This document shows, one piece after another, positions 51,601 to 64,000 of a stretch of DNA of 64,000 bases. The position numbers and the translations under genes were made by a program. The notes under the pieces were generated by a model, which saw only the letters and a list, made by a program, of their open reading frames with translations, did not search any database and was not told the origin of the DNA. The stretch's first letter is position 1. Each line of letters begins with the position of its first letter. Origin of the DNA: Litomosoides sigmodontis (Eukaryota > Nematoda > Chromadorea > Rhabditida > Onchocercidae); contig OY718808.1 of assembly GCA_963070105.1 (NCBI GenBank), positions 9,839,398-9,903,397 on the forward strand. The letters are read 5' to 3'.

Positions 51601-54600
51601 TTTTCCAAGTAAGGATGCTAGGATGCCAAGAGTTGTTGATTTGCCACAACCAGCTTTCCCGACAATTAATACAAGCCAATTCATTTTAACGCAAACGGCA
51701 AGCTTATTAAGAAGTATCATTTGTGATGACAATAATTTCCTGAAGAAAATATTTTATTTAATTTCAATCCAGACCATATCAGCCAAGTCCAATTTCAAAA
51801 AAACCGGATTAAAATTGACTATAGAAATTAATCTAGATGTAATATTTACGTATTATGTCGTTCTTGGATGGTGCTTGATCGTTCCAGTTCCACTTTTCCA
51901 ATGCGAACACATGAGTCAGTAAACGAAAGTGTTGCTATGGCTTCAATGCACTCAAATCCGAAGCATTCATAAAATAAGCTCCGCATCTTCAATGTTGATC
52001 AGATAAGAGAAAGTGAGAAAATTAGAAAATGAAAAAGGAAAAATCTACGTTACGATGATTGATAAAATTCAAAATTCTGCAATTCCATTATTAGGGAGAT
52101 TTTATATAAACGAGTTTTACTTTACAATTTTATATTACAACACCAAAATTTTTAATTTTGATGTATTGCGCCTGTTTATTTTTTAAATTAATTAAATGCG
52201 TTGAGAATGCCACATTTACCTTTTGTCGATCAACATTACTACGTAGTCGCCACACATATAATAAATCAAAACCAAATGCAACATCGCCATTATTCTGCAA
52301 ATATGGGAGGTATTAAAAAATCGAAACTGAAAGCTTCTGGCACTACATTAAAATATGCTCGTTCACTTGTGATTTAAGAAAAATCCACTTGACAAATACC
52401 TTCGTAAGCAGACTTAAAGTACGTTTCCAAAACACCTTCTACACCGTACAATTAAATTTATCTATAGTTTAGCTATAGAATCAAATAAATTATTCGAAAA
52501 ATACAAACTTTTGAATAATACTTACTTCAACCGTTAGTCGTGCCCATCTCAATAAGTCACGCAAATTAAATTCAAATGGTGATCCTTTTTTTAAAAATTG
52601 CGGATCTTTTGCCATAAAACTTGTTATTGAACTGTTCACATTAACCATACGTTGGATAACGTCGTCAACCAATGTGGATCCAAATGAACTTTTTATAATT
52701 GCACAAAAATCTGATGCATCCATTTCCGCCACGTAAATCTGCAAAATTCTAACTTACTCCTGACTATTCACTCGAAAATGACGCTGTATCAATATCTGTT
52801 CAGATACTCAAGCATAACGCCGGTTGAGTTACCGACATTCACATTTTTTGACGAAAATTGTCACACCTATTATATAAAAATTTCAGAAAAAGAAAGAAAA
52901 AAGGTTTTTTGGAAAGTTTAAAAATTGTTGAAATCAAAATTTGTTATTCGAATATCAAAGAGCACATACAGATGTAAAACGATTAAGAAATGATTTTGGT
53001 AACTTTCGGCGATTGCCTCCTTGACTGCATGGATTCTGACAGGCAAAGAAACGTGTTTTATTGTCACCGACACCGATATCAAAAGTTCGGTTCAGTTCTG
53101 GTACGTAAAGACTGTGACGGTGATCGAAACATGCATTCAAGCCTTCCAAAACACTTTGGGATGCCAAATTCATCTTCAACAAATTTAAGTTTAACTTTCA
53201 AATTATTTAACTAACAAATCCAGTTCAATACTGCCTGCTCAGTTATCGCGAGCTTCATAAACAGATATATATTTGAGCCTAATAGGCAAGCTATGCATGA
53301 AGACCAATACTTTGACACTTATAAATTCAGTTTAAATAATTTTTAAATGCCTTAAAATAAAATATCATTTATAATTTATAAAAATATCACTTTGTAAAAA
53401 TATAACATAATATCTTAAAAATACCACTTAAGATATGTCTGCAAAAATAAGATTATTCACTTATAGCATAGGCGTTAGAAATGTGCAACAAAAAATTAAA
53501 AAAAAAAAGTTGTAAGTAAAAAATTCAAAATCTTTGCACCTCGTCTAGAAGGACCCATTGACCGGTTTTGATTGCACGCAGAATAGGTCCATCCCTCCAC
53601 ATGAATGATGGTGTACCATCTGCTGAAATGACCGGCACGTCAGAACCAAAGAGATCTGCCAAGTCCTAAAATTTATGAAATTTAAAGCAGCATGTCTTGT
53701 AAAGTTGCTTGTAGGTGTAAATTTCCAACATCACTGAATCATTTCCTCCAAAACTATCGCAACAATCTTAGATTTATTTTCTAGAATTAAAAAACAAGAA
53801 AAAGGAATACAAACACGAACTTACCGTTTGTTCCGATAAATTTAATCTAGTCAGTGCATGGCCAGTCACAGCAGCTAAAGCAACAACAGTGCTGGATTTA
53901 CCACAACCTGGAGGACCTTCAAGCAATATAGGTTTATCAACTGCAAGTCCACGTATAAGTCTGTAAACATGTTGATATGTAAGAACTGAACGTTAAGTAA
54001 TACTTAATTCAAAGAATTCAATAGCCTTCACGCATACACGTACAGAAAACCTTCTTTTTCGTTAAAAATAGCTTTTATTTTTACTCCTAAATTATAATGA
54101 ATCAACATGAATTATCCGCAGTTCATTCTAAAATTTCACTATCCGGAACGGCTTTAAGCCAACAATTAGTAAAGAATAGTACTTCTAAATTCCAATTTAA
54201 TTATGTAGTATGAAAATCAAGCGATAGGATTAAAACAAATACTGTATCGATTTTAATTTGCACCTGAAAATGTTCTGCCTACACGTTGGGGCATCAAATG
54301 TAAAATTTTTGGGCGTGAATCGTTTGGCTTGTCCAAAAGGAATGTGAAAATCTCCAACAATAAGACTGTGAGAATCACTTTCATCGAAATGCAATGTGAC
54401 CGGTAACTGAAGCGATGCTACATCACAGATCTCGCCCAGTTCTCGTTGCATAATTCGAAAGAGCTAAAAATATGGAGTTCTATTTCTTTTCCGAGATAAT
54501 TTTATTCCGATAGCATTGGGTCGAGCAATCTAACTCTTACTCAGTCCACACAAATAATTTTAAAGAATGCAAAAATAAATTAATTCTCATATGGTTGAAA

Positions 54601-57600
54601 ATTATTCATCCTAAAGTCGCACTTCCCACTACTATATAATGATCTTTTTTTGTAAAATAAAAAGCGATAAAAAGCAAAGTGAGCTTTGGAGAAAATTTTT
54701 CACTTCATCAATAGACGTTCTCTTAAGGGCGTCGCAATCGAAGTTGGTACGTGTCGATAAAGTACCAAAAGCGTCAAAAAGAGTTGCCGAAAAAGCATGA
54801 CAAATTGAAGATGATGGTGAATTGGATCGTGAAAACGCAGCGATAACAAGCTGAGTAACTGCCACTATGTCACGAACTGTTATTGTATTCCTGAAAGTTA
54901 TTATGGATTCTATGCCGTTTAATTTTCCCCACCGGAATTATCGAATACAGAAATTTGTAATCAAAGCCGCCAAGTAAATTTGTAATCTATTTAGCATTTA
55001 ATTCGCAATCATACAAACCTTAACATATGAGAAAATTTCCGACCAAACCATAGCGTAAACTGCACAATACATTTGTTAACTTTTAACCGCAAATTGTTCT
55101 CATCAAGCAGTGTCGTTACACACAGTAGTCGATCAACAACAGCAATCAAATCATCAGCAGATACATCCGATGGACACCAAATTTCCGTGAATCGATTTCT
55201 CAGCGCCTTTGACAGCTTTAATGGGATTATAAGAATTGATTGAACAATTCGCTTTGAAATTTGCTCCAGTGATAAAAGAAAAAATGATGTTGCATAGTTC
55301 TAGAAAATTTCGCTCAAACCTTAAAGAACAAACCTCTTTTTTACCATAATCTCCACCGGGATTCATAGTTGCTACTATATTGAAGCCATTTTTGGCTTTT
55401 ACTTCACCACCTGATAAACCGCCGTCATTGAGAAACAATGAACGAGATGTTTCCAACAAAGGATTTAGTCGCTCCAACACCTGATCAAATAAAAATGACT
55501 TCACCAGTTCAGCTACACTAATAAGCAAAACCAAATTGAGGAAAAAAGAAAAAAGCAACAAACCGAGTCGGACGCTAACGAGATTTCGTCGATGAGCAGT
55601 GGCCGACCTTCTTTCATTGCCTGTACGACTATGCCATCCATCCACTTAAATGATCCATCACCAACTGGACGCAATGATCCTAGAAAGTCAGCAGCTTCCG
55701 TTCTTTCATGACAGTTCAATGTTAGCAGTTTTTCCTGCAACATTTTTTTAATTATGATATAGCGCTCATTAATATAAAAAATCAGAACATCTCGCCAAAG
55801 CCGCCATAGTCTTATTTCCAGATTCCTCAGAAAATCAAAACAATGAAAAGATTAAATCTAAATATTTCCTTATTCCTCCTAAAAAACAAGCGAATCACCT
55901 TTGCAAGCATCTGTGCAATCGTTGTTTTACCACATCCTGTTTCACCGACGATTAGAACTGGTTCATTAAACTTCCAAGATTGTGAAACCAAAACAAGCAT
56001 CCTACGGATGCTACTTGTTAGAACAATATTATTCACTGCTGGACGTGAACGAAATTCGGGCGGTAAATAGTTTGAATCACTGGCAAACAAATGCTCAACG
56101 TTTATCCTACGCTTCAAATTTTTTTCCAACACTTTTTCCACACACTCGACATCGACTGCATTGCGACATCGTGCACCGAGCAATAAAAAACCTACAATCC
56201 AACAACTTCTCCATTTTTTGGTAACTCATTAGTTCAAACATAAGCACATAGAAAACCACATATCCCTAAAAAGAACACTTTTATATTTTAAAAACTAGAA
56301 ACGCTATCAGATTTTAAGTAATGTTTATGGCATGATATTGATCTCAAATCATACTGAGTTTTGTATGTTTAGTTTCTATAAGTCAAAGAGACAAGTCGTA
56401 CTTTATAAGTTTATTATAAGATATATAAAATTAAAAGAAAAAGCTTACCATGTTCAGCCAAACACTGGCGCCAGTCATTTTGATCAGAATCTGCAAGACG
56501 ACATCCCCATCTAAATAAATCACGAAGCGTCATCAGCCCATCACTAGCTGAGAAAACACCAACTGCACTACGTAGAGTACGTAAATCGCAGAATACCGAA
56601 ACCATTGTTTGTGCAGCCGATGGTGGGATTTTACAACTGGAAAGAGCAATCAAAAAGGATTTGAATCGAGTTCCCAAAAGACATTCAATAAATTCACCAT
56701 TATGTCAAAAAATAGCGCAAGCTGAAGTGCAGAGTGAGGTAACGTTTGCGAAAAATTGATGTCTAGAAACACTGCTTCACGTTATTCGATTTAGCCAAAG
56801 TATATTAGACATCTCTCAGAAACCTTCAGAAATTCATCCTAATTTGAAACAAAAACTTTCGAGATTATTGCTACCTAACGATGACCATTTCGGCCAATTC
56901 ATTGTATGGAAGCTGGTCAAATCGAAGAATGACAAAACGATTTAGCAGGGCGCGTGAGAGATGTTTACGACCGGCGTATGTACAAACAGGATTTTGAGTT
57001 GCAAACAAGCGAAACTGAGGGTGAGCTTTTACCACCGTATTCGTTTCAGAAATGAATAACTCATGATTATCGTCTAGCAACTGAAAGTGAAACAAATTGG
57101 CAAATGTAAGTTTAAAATGCTGAGATTTAAAGTTGATAAAAGTAATAGACATCATGTGTAATCCGGAAAAAATCACGGATTTCAGTAAGATTACACCATA
57201 CACTACACTTCATTGTTTAACTGCTTCAAAAAGCACACCCTATTAAGAGCTTCAATAACATCCGTTGGTGCAAGATTCAATTCATCAAGAATTATCCAGT
57301 GTCCATTACGAGCAGCTTTTACCAATGGACCTTCCATAAACACGAAACGACCATCACCATCCGGTACATATGATCCTATGTATTCTTGAAGGTCTGTATG
57401 TTCATGGTTGTTAATCCGAATTATTGTGTTCCCAGTAATTTTAGCAAGATGCATGATCTAAATATTCTTAGTTAGAATTAAACTCGTCTAAAGCAAGTAC
57501 AGATTTATGTTACAAGTTTATGTTAAAGTCATAGAATATCAATTTGAAAATGTGTAACAGAGAACGGAAACACTTGTCTAATATTTTGGATGGTTTCAAA

Positions 57601-60600
57601 ACCATGAAACTGGAACTCATGTAATTGCCACTAATTCAATCAACTCAACCACCAATCTAAACCAACCATAGATGTTTTTCCGCACGATGTTTCACCTTCC
57701 AATAATACTGGAAATTTGCCGCTACAAATAATTCGAGCAAGATGAGATAAGTTTTTACGAACTGATGCTGTACAAACATAACTAGGATCACCTTGCGGGT
57801 CAGCACTTCCCTTTTGGATCCAATATCCTTCAACTTCACTGAAAAGAAAGAATAATAAAATCAGTAGAAAAATGAATAACAACTATAACTTCATGAAGCA
57901 AATTGCAGCCAAAATTTATGTTCAACTCTAGTAAATCATTTCTTTATCACTTACAGTTGTCACAAAGTAAATAATTTAAACGACTACATGGAAATGCAGT
58001 AAAATGCAAAAGCAATGAAATAGAAATATGAAAAAAAAAACAGCAATGAAATATGTTACTTATACATACATGCGGCCATCGGCAAATTTCGTCTTCATTT
58101 TACCAATTGTGATTTTGCTCATTTTACTTTGAATAAGTTTTTCAACTACTGTTTGAGACTCTGAACTTAAATCGCTCATGAAGGACATTGATACTGCCTC
58201 ATACATGTTACGCATATCACTTCCAAAAATATTTTCCGCCACGAATGCCAACGCACGACATAATGTCCGTAAACTGAAAAACTGGTGTTCGACGATTTCC
58301 GACATTCTGTGCAAAAGCGATTATAGCAAAGTTTTTCAATTAAATATAGTTGCCTAAGCAGAAACTTCAAAACAAACCTATATTTCCCAGGAAAAGCCAT
58401 ACGCAATGTCTGATAAAGTTCTAGTATTGTGGATATTTTTGCAACATTAAATGAGGGAAGATAAGATTGCGCAATAACATGAAGTTGTTCTATATCTGTA
58501 GTTTCATGTACGAAAATTTCAGTGAAGCGACTTCTGCAAAAAAGTAAAAGCGTATACTGATATCGCCACAATTAGTTCGGAAAAATTTCGTATTTTTTTT
58601 GAAAAATATGGTCACCTTATTCCAGCCGGTAAATTCCGTTTACCTACATCGCTGGCAGGATTCATGCAAGCAAATACACGAAAATCTGGATGTCGACTTT
58701 CTGAGTCCTCAATCAAATGCACTATGGAATCCAGACATTCCGGTGAAGCTAAATTAATTTCGTCAACAAGAAGCCATTCACCTCGTTCAGCAGCCTGAAA
58801 CAAGAAAGTATAATTCTGATAAACCACACTTCAATATGGTTTATCAAAACATACAACGAAGAAAGAATGCAATATTTCTGGATTGAAAAAAGCCACCTGA
58901 AACTGGGAAAAGCAAAACTCTGAAATCCTAAACTAAAATTTTAACAAAAAACGTTTTCCAGTGGCTTACTTCAGCAACTATTCCGTGAACATATGCAAAT
59001 GAAACGGCGGAGGCTTTCAATGCTTCTGCACAACGTTGTGCTCTAACAAGTAACTGTGCCCAAAGCTTAAGAGAATTACGTTCCAGTGACACTTCCAAGG
59101 TACGACGTGCTGTTTCCGTGATTAAATACACATAGTCACTGTATCGGCCATTTGACAAACACATCTACAATAACTTTTTTTCCTGTCGTCCCTAGAACTA
59201 CGCTGGGAAAAGTTATTGCTGACACCTTCACTGTAAATATCCCTACTTTATGTAACTTCAGAAATTTTATTTTAATAAAACGAATAACACTCCTACATTT
59301 AAAAACATGACGTCGACGTCGGATACATACTCACAATTTCTAAATAATTTACTCGTATTGCATTTTGCAGAAAAACACCATAACAGTGCTTTGGAAAAAA
59401 TTATATGCAATAAGTTACTATTTATGTTATATCCCTCCACAACATTAAACTTTTTTTTAATAAACTTTTCCAAATATCTTTCATTTAAAATCTTTTCCAA
59501 TCCAAAAAATATTTCAAAAAATGAATAGAAAGCTTACCTCCAAATGACGCAAAAATTTTTCATTTTTTTCCAAATCAAACGTTGCAGCAAACAGTTCATC
59601 ATACCTTTTTTTTAGAGGTCTCAACAAATATGGCACTGACACTGGTTTATATCTAAAGTATCAATACATCAAAAATTCATGTCGTTTCAAAGTAATATGT
59701 GAGATATAAATAAATAAATAAAGACGGTAAAGATTAAAATTAAAAAACTGAAATCTGAACTGCGAAGTAAACATGAGATTTTGCAAGTATATAATTAAAA
59801 CACGCGCCCGCCAATTAAATCGGAAGAATCTGAATGTTGGCTGAGATTTACAACTCGAAGAGTGGTGCCAATACGATCTGCTAGAAGCTGTATGATGGCT
59901 GTTTTACCAACACCAGTTTCGCCAACAAGCAAGATTGGCTCCATACGATTTACACAAACTGCTATCTGCTCCAACAGCTGACATACGTTACGTGTCATGC
60001 CGAAACGAATAAGCTTGCTGAAACTTTACCATTTAAAATGAAATCAATTTATCGTAACCAATCATGGCAAAATATATTCCAAAACAACACAGCAAATTAT
60101 TCAGTGCTGGAATCATTGCTGGAGGTCCTTGCGCTAGATATACTATTTAATTAAATGTAGCAAAAAAAATTTTGTGCTCAATTCTTTACACAAATTCTGT
60201 TCCTAATTTTTGAATGGACTGACTGAAACCCATTGATCCAATGAACCGCTTGGAATATCCAAAAACTTATTGCTAGAAATATTATTTCTATTCTATGCCC
60301 TCGGATATTTTGCAAACCTCCACATGATTCCACTTCCGTACATTGAAATTCTAATAATTGTTTAGGAAGCATTTTTACCTCTCCCCTCTTTCCGTTACCC
60401 GATTCCTCCGCAGACTTACTCGACCGCATTTCACGCTGGCTTGAGTTACCAAAATTTCGGGTAATCTGAGGTTTAATTGATATACCAGTTGCTCATGATT
60501 CAGAGACAAACTGTTAGCAACTATTTCTGATAATGTCAAAACATCTTCTTGTCGACGACAATGGACTGTCCAACAGTCGATCAATTCATGAAAAACAGCT

Positions 60601-62615
60601 ACAGGATCCGAAAGATCATCCAAATCGTTTATACGAGCACAGGCTTTCAATAAATCCCTGAAAAGCTCGTTATGTTGTGTTTCTAGCTAAAATTACAGCA
60701 GAATTTCTTTAACAGACAATTAAAGTCATTAAAAAAACTTACGTCGATCCCAATTCTCTGCTACTTAATTGGTTGGATGGGTTGTTAATAAGTTCACTGA
60801 ACAGAGTTATTAATTTTTGAGCAATTGGAGCAACTTTTTTGAACAAAATACAAATAGCACGATGAAGTTCTTTGTTAGTAAACGCCGGCAGCGAAATTTC
60901 GAACGGTATAGAAGTAAGCAGCAATTCGATATCAGCTGATCGGAAGCTCCGTTCTTGCTTTGTACACCTGAAGATTTAATTTTATTAAATTGCCAATTCC
61001 ATCGCAATATGTTCTATAAACCTTTTTCATCTTGTGGATAATTAATGCTAATGTTATCAGTCTGAAATCAACCTAAATTTATAAAAAAAATCTTATAAAT
61101 TCTGCGACTGTTACGTCTATGCCACATTTTCCAGCTTCCTGTTCATCTATTTGCTAATAATTTATATTGAAAAATAAACCTCATTGTAGCAATAACATAA
61201 GCTTCATCATGCATTCGTATTGTTTCACCAGATGTCAGTCGCGCTTCGCGATTATTACACAAGTTAATTATCTGGGATATTAAATCGGCCGAAGCACAAT
61301 CAATATCTTCCAAAAGTATGATCCCCTTATCAAGAATGTACTGAAACTTCCGAAAGAAAATGTAAAATTACTGTACACACATGTATAATTTTTTGCATGA
61401 TTAGAACTTTATTTTTTGGAGGGAATTATGAGATGCATTTGTTAACGAATAAAATTACATAATATTATTACCCTTATATCAATAATTTTGCTTCTTCAAT
61501 TATTATACTGCAAAACTCAGAATCATCGTTGGACTTAACTTCGACTTGTTTAATAAGCACACTGTCCTTCACAACAAAAAGGAAAAAAAGATCTGAGCCA
61601 CAACTCCACCAACCATCAAATAACTAACATCAGTTATGGCAACAATAAGCAATAACAAAGCATAATTTTGTTAGCAGAAAAGTTTACCTTCGTAAAGGTG
61701 CTTTGTTTCCAGCAAAATTCACCAGGCACATCCAAGCAATGAAATGTTCCAAACAAAGTTTTTGAATCGATTTGCTCACCCATTTGTATAGTTCGACACG
61801 GTAACTTCATATTACGTGCAATTTCCCTCACCATCAGTGTTTTACCACAACCAATTGGACCCTAAATTTAAAATATTTCAAAATGAACGGAACAACTTAT
61901 TTCACGGCATAACTACAAAATAAATTAGCTCAATTAAAACCGACAGTAAAATTTGGAAAAAACCACAAACTGAACTACTTTTATTAGAACCCTTACTTCT
62001 GTATCAAATTCGTAAATAATAGATTTATGCCAGGTATAAGCTACTTTAATGTTACGCATCATTTAATGTGAACGCAAAAGTGTGAAAAAAAAAATTAATT
62101 TGAACGTTTACTAATATAACTGCCTCTATTTTCAATGCTCTTAACATCTACTTTTAATGCTGTCCATGACTTCACACGCCAAAAGTACTACTGATGTATC
62201 ACTTATCAATCATAATCATTGGTACGTTAAAAGACAATCCAAACTAGTAAAAGCAAACGCAATATTCCCTACTTTTAAATTCTTTTAAATGCCATGAAAT
62301 GACCGACTGAATTTAATGAACTTTTTCGCTTTTGGAATTGTTTTAAAAAATGAAGAGTACAAAAACTTTCCTGCCAGTGATATAATAATAATTTCGATAA
62401 CTAACCTGTATAAGGACAAACAAGCGATTCCTGATGCCAATCTCCAGCTGTTCGCGATAAGAGGCCCTGGTAGGCATAGTATCTAATACAGCGTCTATAA
62501 CACATTCGACTTCCTCCGATTCCTTGCTTTTCATCATTTTCTCAGGTTTTACAACCTCTGTCTTGTCAGTAAGCACTAACTTCCGTTTTTGTCTTCTTAT
62601 CTTCTTTACCTTCAT
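32273..62615 (-). CDS. mdn-1: Midasin (Rea1/MDN1), AAA+ ATPase of 60S ribosome biogenesis
   Basis: A giant nuclear ATPase that strips assembly factors (Ytm1/WDR12 and Rsa4/NLE1 in known systems) from pre-60S particles. The gene is a 30.3 kb run of many small exons. Order from the N-terminus: a basic leader (MKVKKIRRQKRKLVL), six AAA+ modules, a long helical linker, an Asp/Glu-rich tract and a C-terminal MIDAS domain; each block is listed separately. All six Walker A loops are present: GPIGCGKT, GETGVGKT, GETSCGKT, GETGCGKT, GPPGCGKS and GKAGCGKS. The last exon (32273-32539) ends in DAVRQWFELTARYS, matching the family C-terminus. The first exon is 62406-62615, with an AG acceptor at 62626-62627, ten bases before the ATG, probably for spliced-leader addition. 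The pre-AAA1 region is only about 70 residues, much shorter than in human or yeast, so either it is truncated in this lineage or 5' exons were missed. Confidence 0.97.
33970..36770 (-). other. mdn-1: Midasin acidic (D/E-rich) tract
   Basis: A run of exons is extremely rich in Asp, Glu, Asn and Ser. The largest covers 35266-35751 (..DKRNSKNDKNNDDADDN..). The proximal end (36610-36755) reads CDDDVAGLGDGKGKKDVGDD, matching the conserved G-E-G motif that begins this tract in midasins. The distal end (33971-34159) leads into the MIDAS domain. Plus-strand Ser/Ile-rich frames here are antisense artefacts of the acidic codons. Confidence 0.9.
36372..36443. repeat. 36-bp tandem duplication in a midasin intron
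   Basis: Two adjacent 36-bp units (36372-36407 and 36408-36443) differ at two positions. It is intronic, so probably a recent slippage event without coding effect. Confidence 0.9.
44250..44317. repeat. (CT)n-(TA)n microsatellite in midasin intron
   Basis: A CT run at 44250-44262 leads into about 26 TA units ending at 44317. Length is likely polymorphic. Confidence 0.95.
47419..47444. repeat. Perfect 11-bp palindrome in midasin intron
   Basis: AGCCATATCAC and GTGATATGGCT flank a 4-nt ACGC spacer. It lies in a midasin intron, beside a stretch (47434-47706) of higher GC content and open frame on the plus strand. Confidence 0.85.
48565..48890. repeat. TA microsatellite and extreme AT island
   Basis: About 20 TA units (48565-48604) are followed by some 280 bp with very few G or C bases, made of TTTAT and AATTTAT words. 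It sits in a midasin intron, between exons at about 48330-48450 and 48970-49118. Confidence 0.85.
50440..51732 (-). other. mdn-1: Midasin AAA6 module
   Basis: The Walker A loop GKAGCGKS lies in exon 51454-51732, followed by SESDSLELLGSFEQ. FEWLNSRFVDAFINGHWILIENVN lies in 50663-51013: the Walker B acid pair D-E is replaced by E-N, as in other midasins where AAA6 is degenerate (human has D-N). SVSRAMRNRSVELY near 50510 carries the arginine finger region. Confidence 0.92.
52230..53970 (-). other. mdn-1: Midasin AAA5 module
   Basis: GPPGCGKS lies in the exon near 53820-53960 (LIRGLAVDKPILLEG..). DLADLFGSDVPV and GQWVLLDE (Walker B) lie near 53540-53665. LASQSVLEGLNACFDHR, FFACQNP and LPKSFLNRFT lie in 52955-53182. 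FEFNLRDLLRWARL lies in 52490-52744. All motifs are intact. Confidence 0.93.
54230..56183 (-). other. mdn-1: Midasin AAA4 module
   Basis: GETGCGKT lies in 55827-56183. ADFLGSLRPVGDGSFKW and PLLIDEISLASDSV (Walker B) lie in 55513-55743. VLERLNPLLE and IVATMNPGGDYGKKE lie in 55330-55490. LRNRFTEIWCPSDVSADD lies at 55140-55205. All motifs are intact. Confidence 0.93.
56430..57850 (-). other. mdn-1: Midasin AAA3 module
   Basis: VEGYW and GETSCGKT lie in the exon at about 57660-57840. NNHEHTDLQEYIGSY and HWIILDELNLAPTDV (Walker B) lie in 57203-57454. FRLFATQNP and SRALLNRFVILRFD lie in 56871-57080. GLMTLRDLFRWG lies in 56440-56640. All motifs are intact. Confidence 0.93.
58060..59998 (-). other. 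mdn-1: Midasin AAA2 module
   Basis: GETGVGKT lies at 59900-59923. LSQHSDSSDLIGG follows. GEWLLVDEINLASPE (Walker B) and FRVFACMNPASDVGKRNLP lie in 58612-58797. RFTEIFVHETTD lies near 58480-58535. FFSLRTLCRALAFVAEN lies in 58060-58314. All motifs are intact. Confidence 0.93.
60370..61861 (-). other. mdn-1: Midasin AAA1 module
   Basis: GPIGCGKT opens exon 61688-61861, followed by GEQIDSKTLFGTFHCLDVP. GIILLEDIDCASADLI (Walker B) lies at about 61190-61345. The lid helices lie at 60739-60968 and 60400-60660. Motifs are intact, although AAA1 is degenerate in some midasins. Confidence 0.9.
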
Positions 62616-63447
62616 TTTCTTTTATCTGAAGTAATGGAACACAGAAAACTAATAACAACCATAGTGGAGACTTTGTCAACGGATTCAAACATTTTTCAGT
62701 AAAGAAAACAGATTGTACTCACACTCTAACTGAATTACCAAGCAATATATATTACCGCAGTTTAACTCTCCATAAATGAATTTTAATCTCTCATATATAA
62801 TCGCAACGATATGTCACATATTGAACTTTAAAACTACACACTAACAGAATTTGAGCAAATTTATCAAATTAGCAACATTACATCATACAAAAGACAAAGT
62901 GAGATAGAATAAAAAGAATAAATTTAAGGAGTAGCTGCATACCAAATTTAACACAACAAAAGTTACGAAGTATAATAAAAAGCCAGGACCAAAAATCCAT
63001 TTGCTCACTTAGGCACTGTACTATTATATACATCTCATGTAATTCACATTCCCATCTTACCTGCTCCTAATACTGCCATTTACTTTTATTTATATCGTCT
63101 AAAAATACCGCCTTGCTGCTCTACTTTTCCAATGACAGGTTATAAGTTTAAAAAAAAACTCAAAAATTTGTATATTCTATATATTTCTTGTTTCATAAAA
63201 TGTTGTGCGTCTAGTTTGCCTTGCATTACACTGTATATAACACTCAAACCTTCCGCCATTTGCAAACAGACAAAACGGGTTGATTTTGGAAAAAAACTAA
63301 ACTCTCTAAAAAACCTCTTTAAAGAAGTATTTAGTATCCCGGGCCAGTCAACACAACATTAGTGATATAAAGAAATGTACTTAAGTACTTGAGATCATTT
63401 ATAAATGTTTAATTCACTAACATAATAACCGAAATAAACAATGAAAT
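62616..63447. promoter_or_regulatory. Intergenic region, AOS1 3' end to midasin 5' end
   Basis: 832 bp between two leftward genes. The AG acceptor at 62626-62627 precedes the midasin ATG by ten bases. Short open frames (63132-63362 on +) look random. It contains the midasin promoter, or an operon spacer. Confidence 0.45.
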
Positions 63448-64000
63448 TTAAATGATCGGTGGCAAATGGCAAACAACACCACTCGTATCAATTGCCGAAT
63501 AAAAGAACACATTTCGAAGAGGATCATCCTTCTGCGAAAGGGCCTAAAATTCGGTTCCTCTAAAAAGTTACTACCAGAAATTCAAACTTTGAAGATTTAT
63601 TTTAAAACTAGCTTTCGAATAATCTAATTTTCGATTATACCAAAAATAAACTAGAAGGACACTGCCCGTAGTCAGCCTATTAAGCAATCCAAAAACCTCC
63701 TCCTGACGGGAATAATAAACGAAGATGCTTCAACAAATAATCTTGAAAGATTCCTGCTGGGAAATCTATCTATGCTTTATTAGTAATAAATGATAGATGC
63801 AGTGTGAATGGTCAGACAATCTTTCTGTTAATGCCTGCATTCGAACTGCAAAAAGCACTTTAAAGTAACAATTTTGTGACTAAAATTTAAATTGTAATTT
63901 TTAACTCAATGTTGTGGCAGAGATTTAAAATGAAAAAAAAACCTTTATTGCTTCTTGTGCAATATGCGCACCAACGATGGCGCATGCTGGGCTAAGTTGA
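63448..64000 (-). CDS. aos-1: SUMO-activating enzyme subunit 1 (AOS1/SAE1), C-terminal fragment
   Basis: The protein is half of the nuclear E1 heterodimer that activates SUMO with UBA2. Only two terminal exons lie in the window: 63943-64000 and 63448-63543, joined in phase, 51 codons with the stop. The first reads LSPACAIVGAHIAQEAIK, matching the ThiF-fold motif (PxCAxVGGxxAQEVIK) found near the end of SAE1. The second reads ALSQKDDPLRNVFFYSAID, matching the family tail that ends the protein. The gene runs off the right edge, so about 85 percent is not seen. A UBA-type E1 of another class (e.g. NAE1) is less likely because of the ALSQ-D-P-NFFF-type tail. Confidence 0.88.

Overview
This is a 64 kb piece of an AT-rich, intron-dense nematode genome, most likely a filarial (clade III) species. 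Evidence: small GT-AG introns of about 45 to 500 bp with TTTCAG-type acceptors, AG acceptors about 10 nt upstream of two start codons (as expected for spliced-leader trans-splicing), nematode-type gene families, and no bacterial features. Gene models were assembled by hand from exon phases. Exon edges are inferences, but in most genes the phases agree at every junction.

Layout. 79-2457 (-): exons of a protein I do not recognise, in a repeat-bearing edge region. 4563-7880 (+): mitochondrial ribosomal protein mS35, complete, 398 aa. 9858-13757 (+): Cys-loop ligand-gated channel of the acetylcholine-receptor type; its first exon was not found. 15646-19500 (+): bestrophin chloride channel. 19890-20910 (-): Nudix Ap4A hydrolase, convergent with bestrophin. 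22088-25546 and 26120-30743 (-): two adjacent Tudor-domain genes, or one large gene. 32273-62615 (-): midasin (Rea1/MDN1), the AAA+ remodelling ATPase of 60S ribosome assembly, filling almost half the window. 63448-64000 (-): the 3' end of the SUMO E1 subunit AOS1/SAE1, running off the right edge.

The genes are mostly housekeeping and do not form one pathway. mS35 and midasin both serve ribosome assembly, in mitochondrion and nucleus; the channel and bestrophin are neighbouring membrane conductances. The most interesting part is the Tudor block. It holds three recognisable Tudor cores, each lacking the usual Tyr and Asn of the arginine-methyl-binding cage, in a lineage thought to lack Piwi/piRNA. 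No CRISPR, tRNA, rRNA or intact transposon was seen. Non-coding features include a dispersed repeat in two inverted copies, several perfect or near-perfect palindromes, two long TA microsatellites and an extreme AT island inside a midasin intron.
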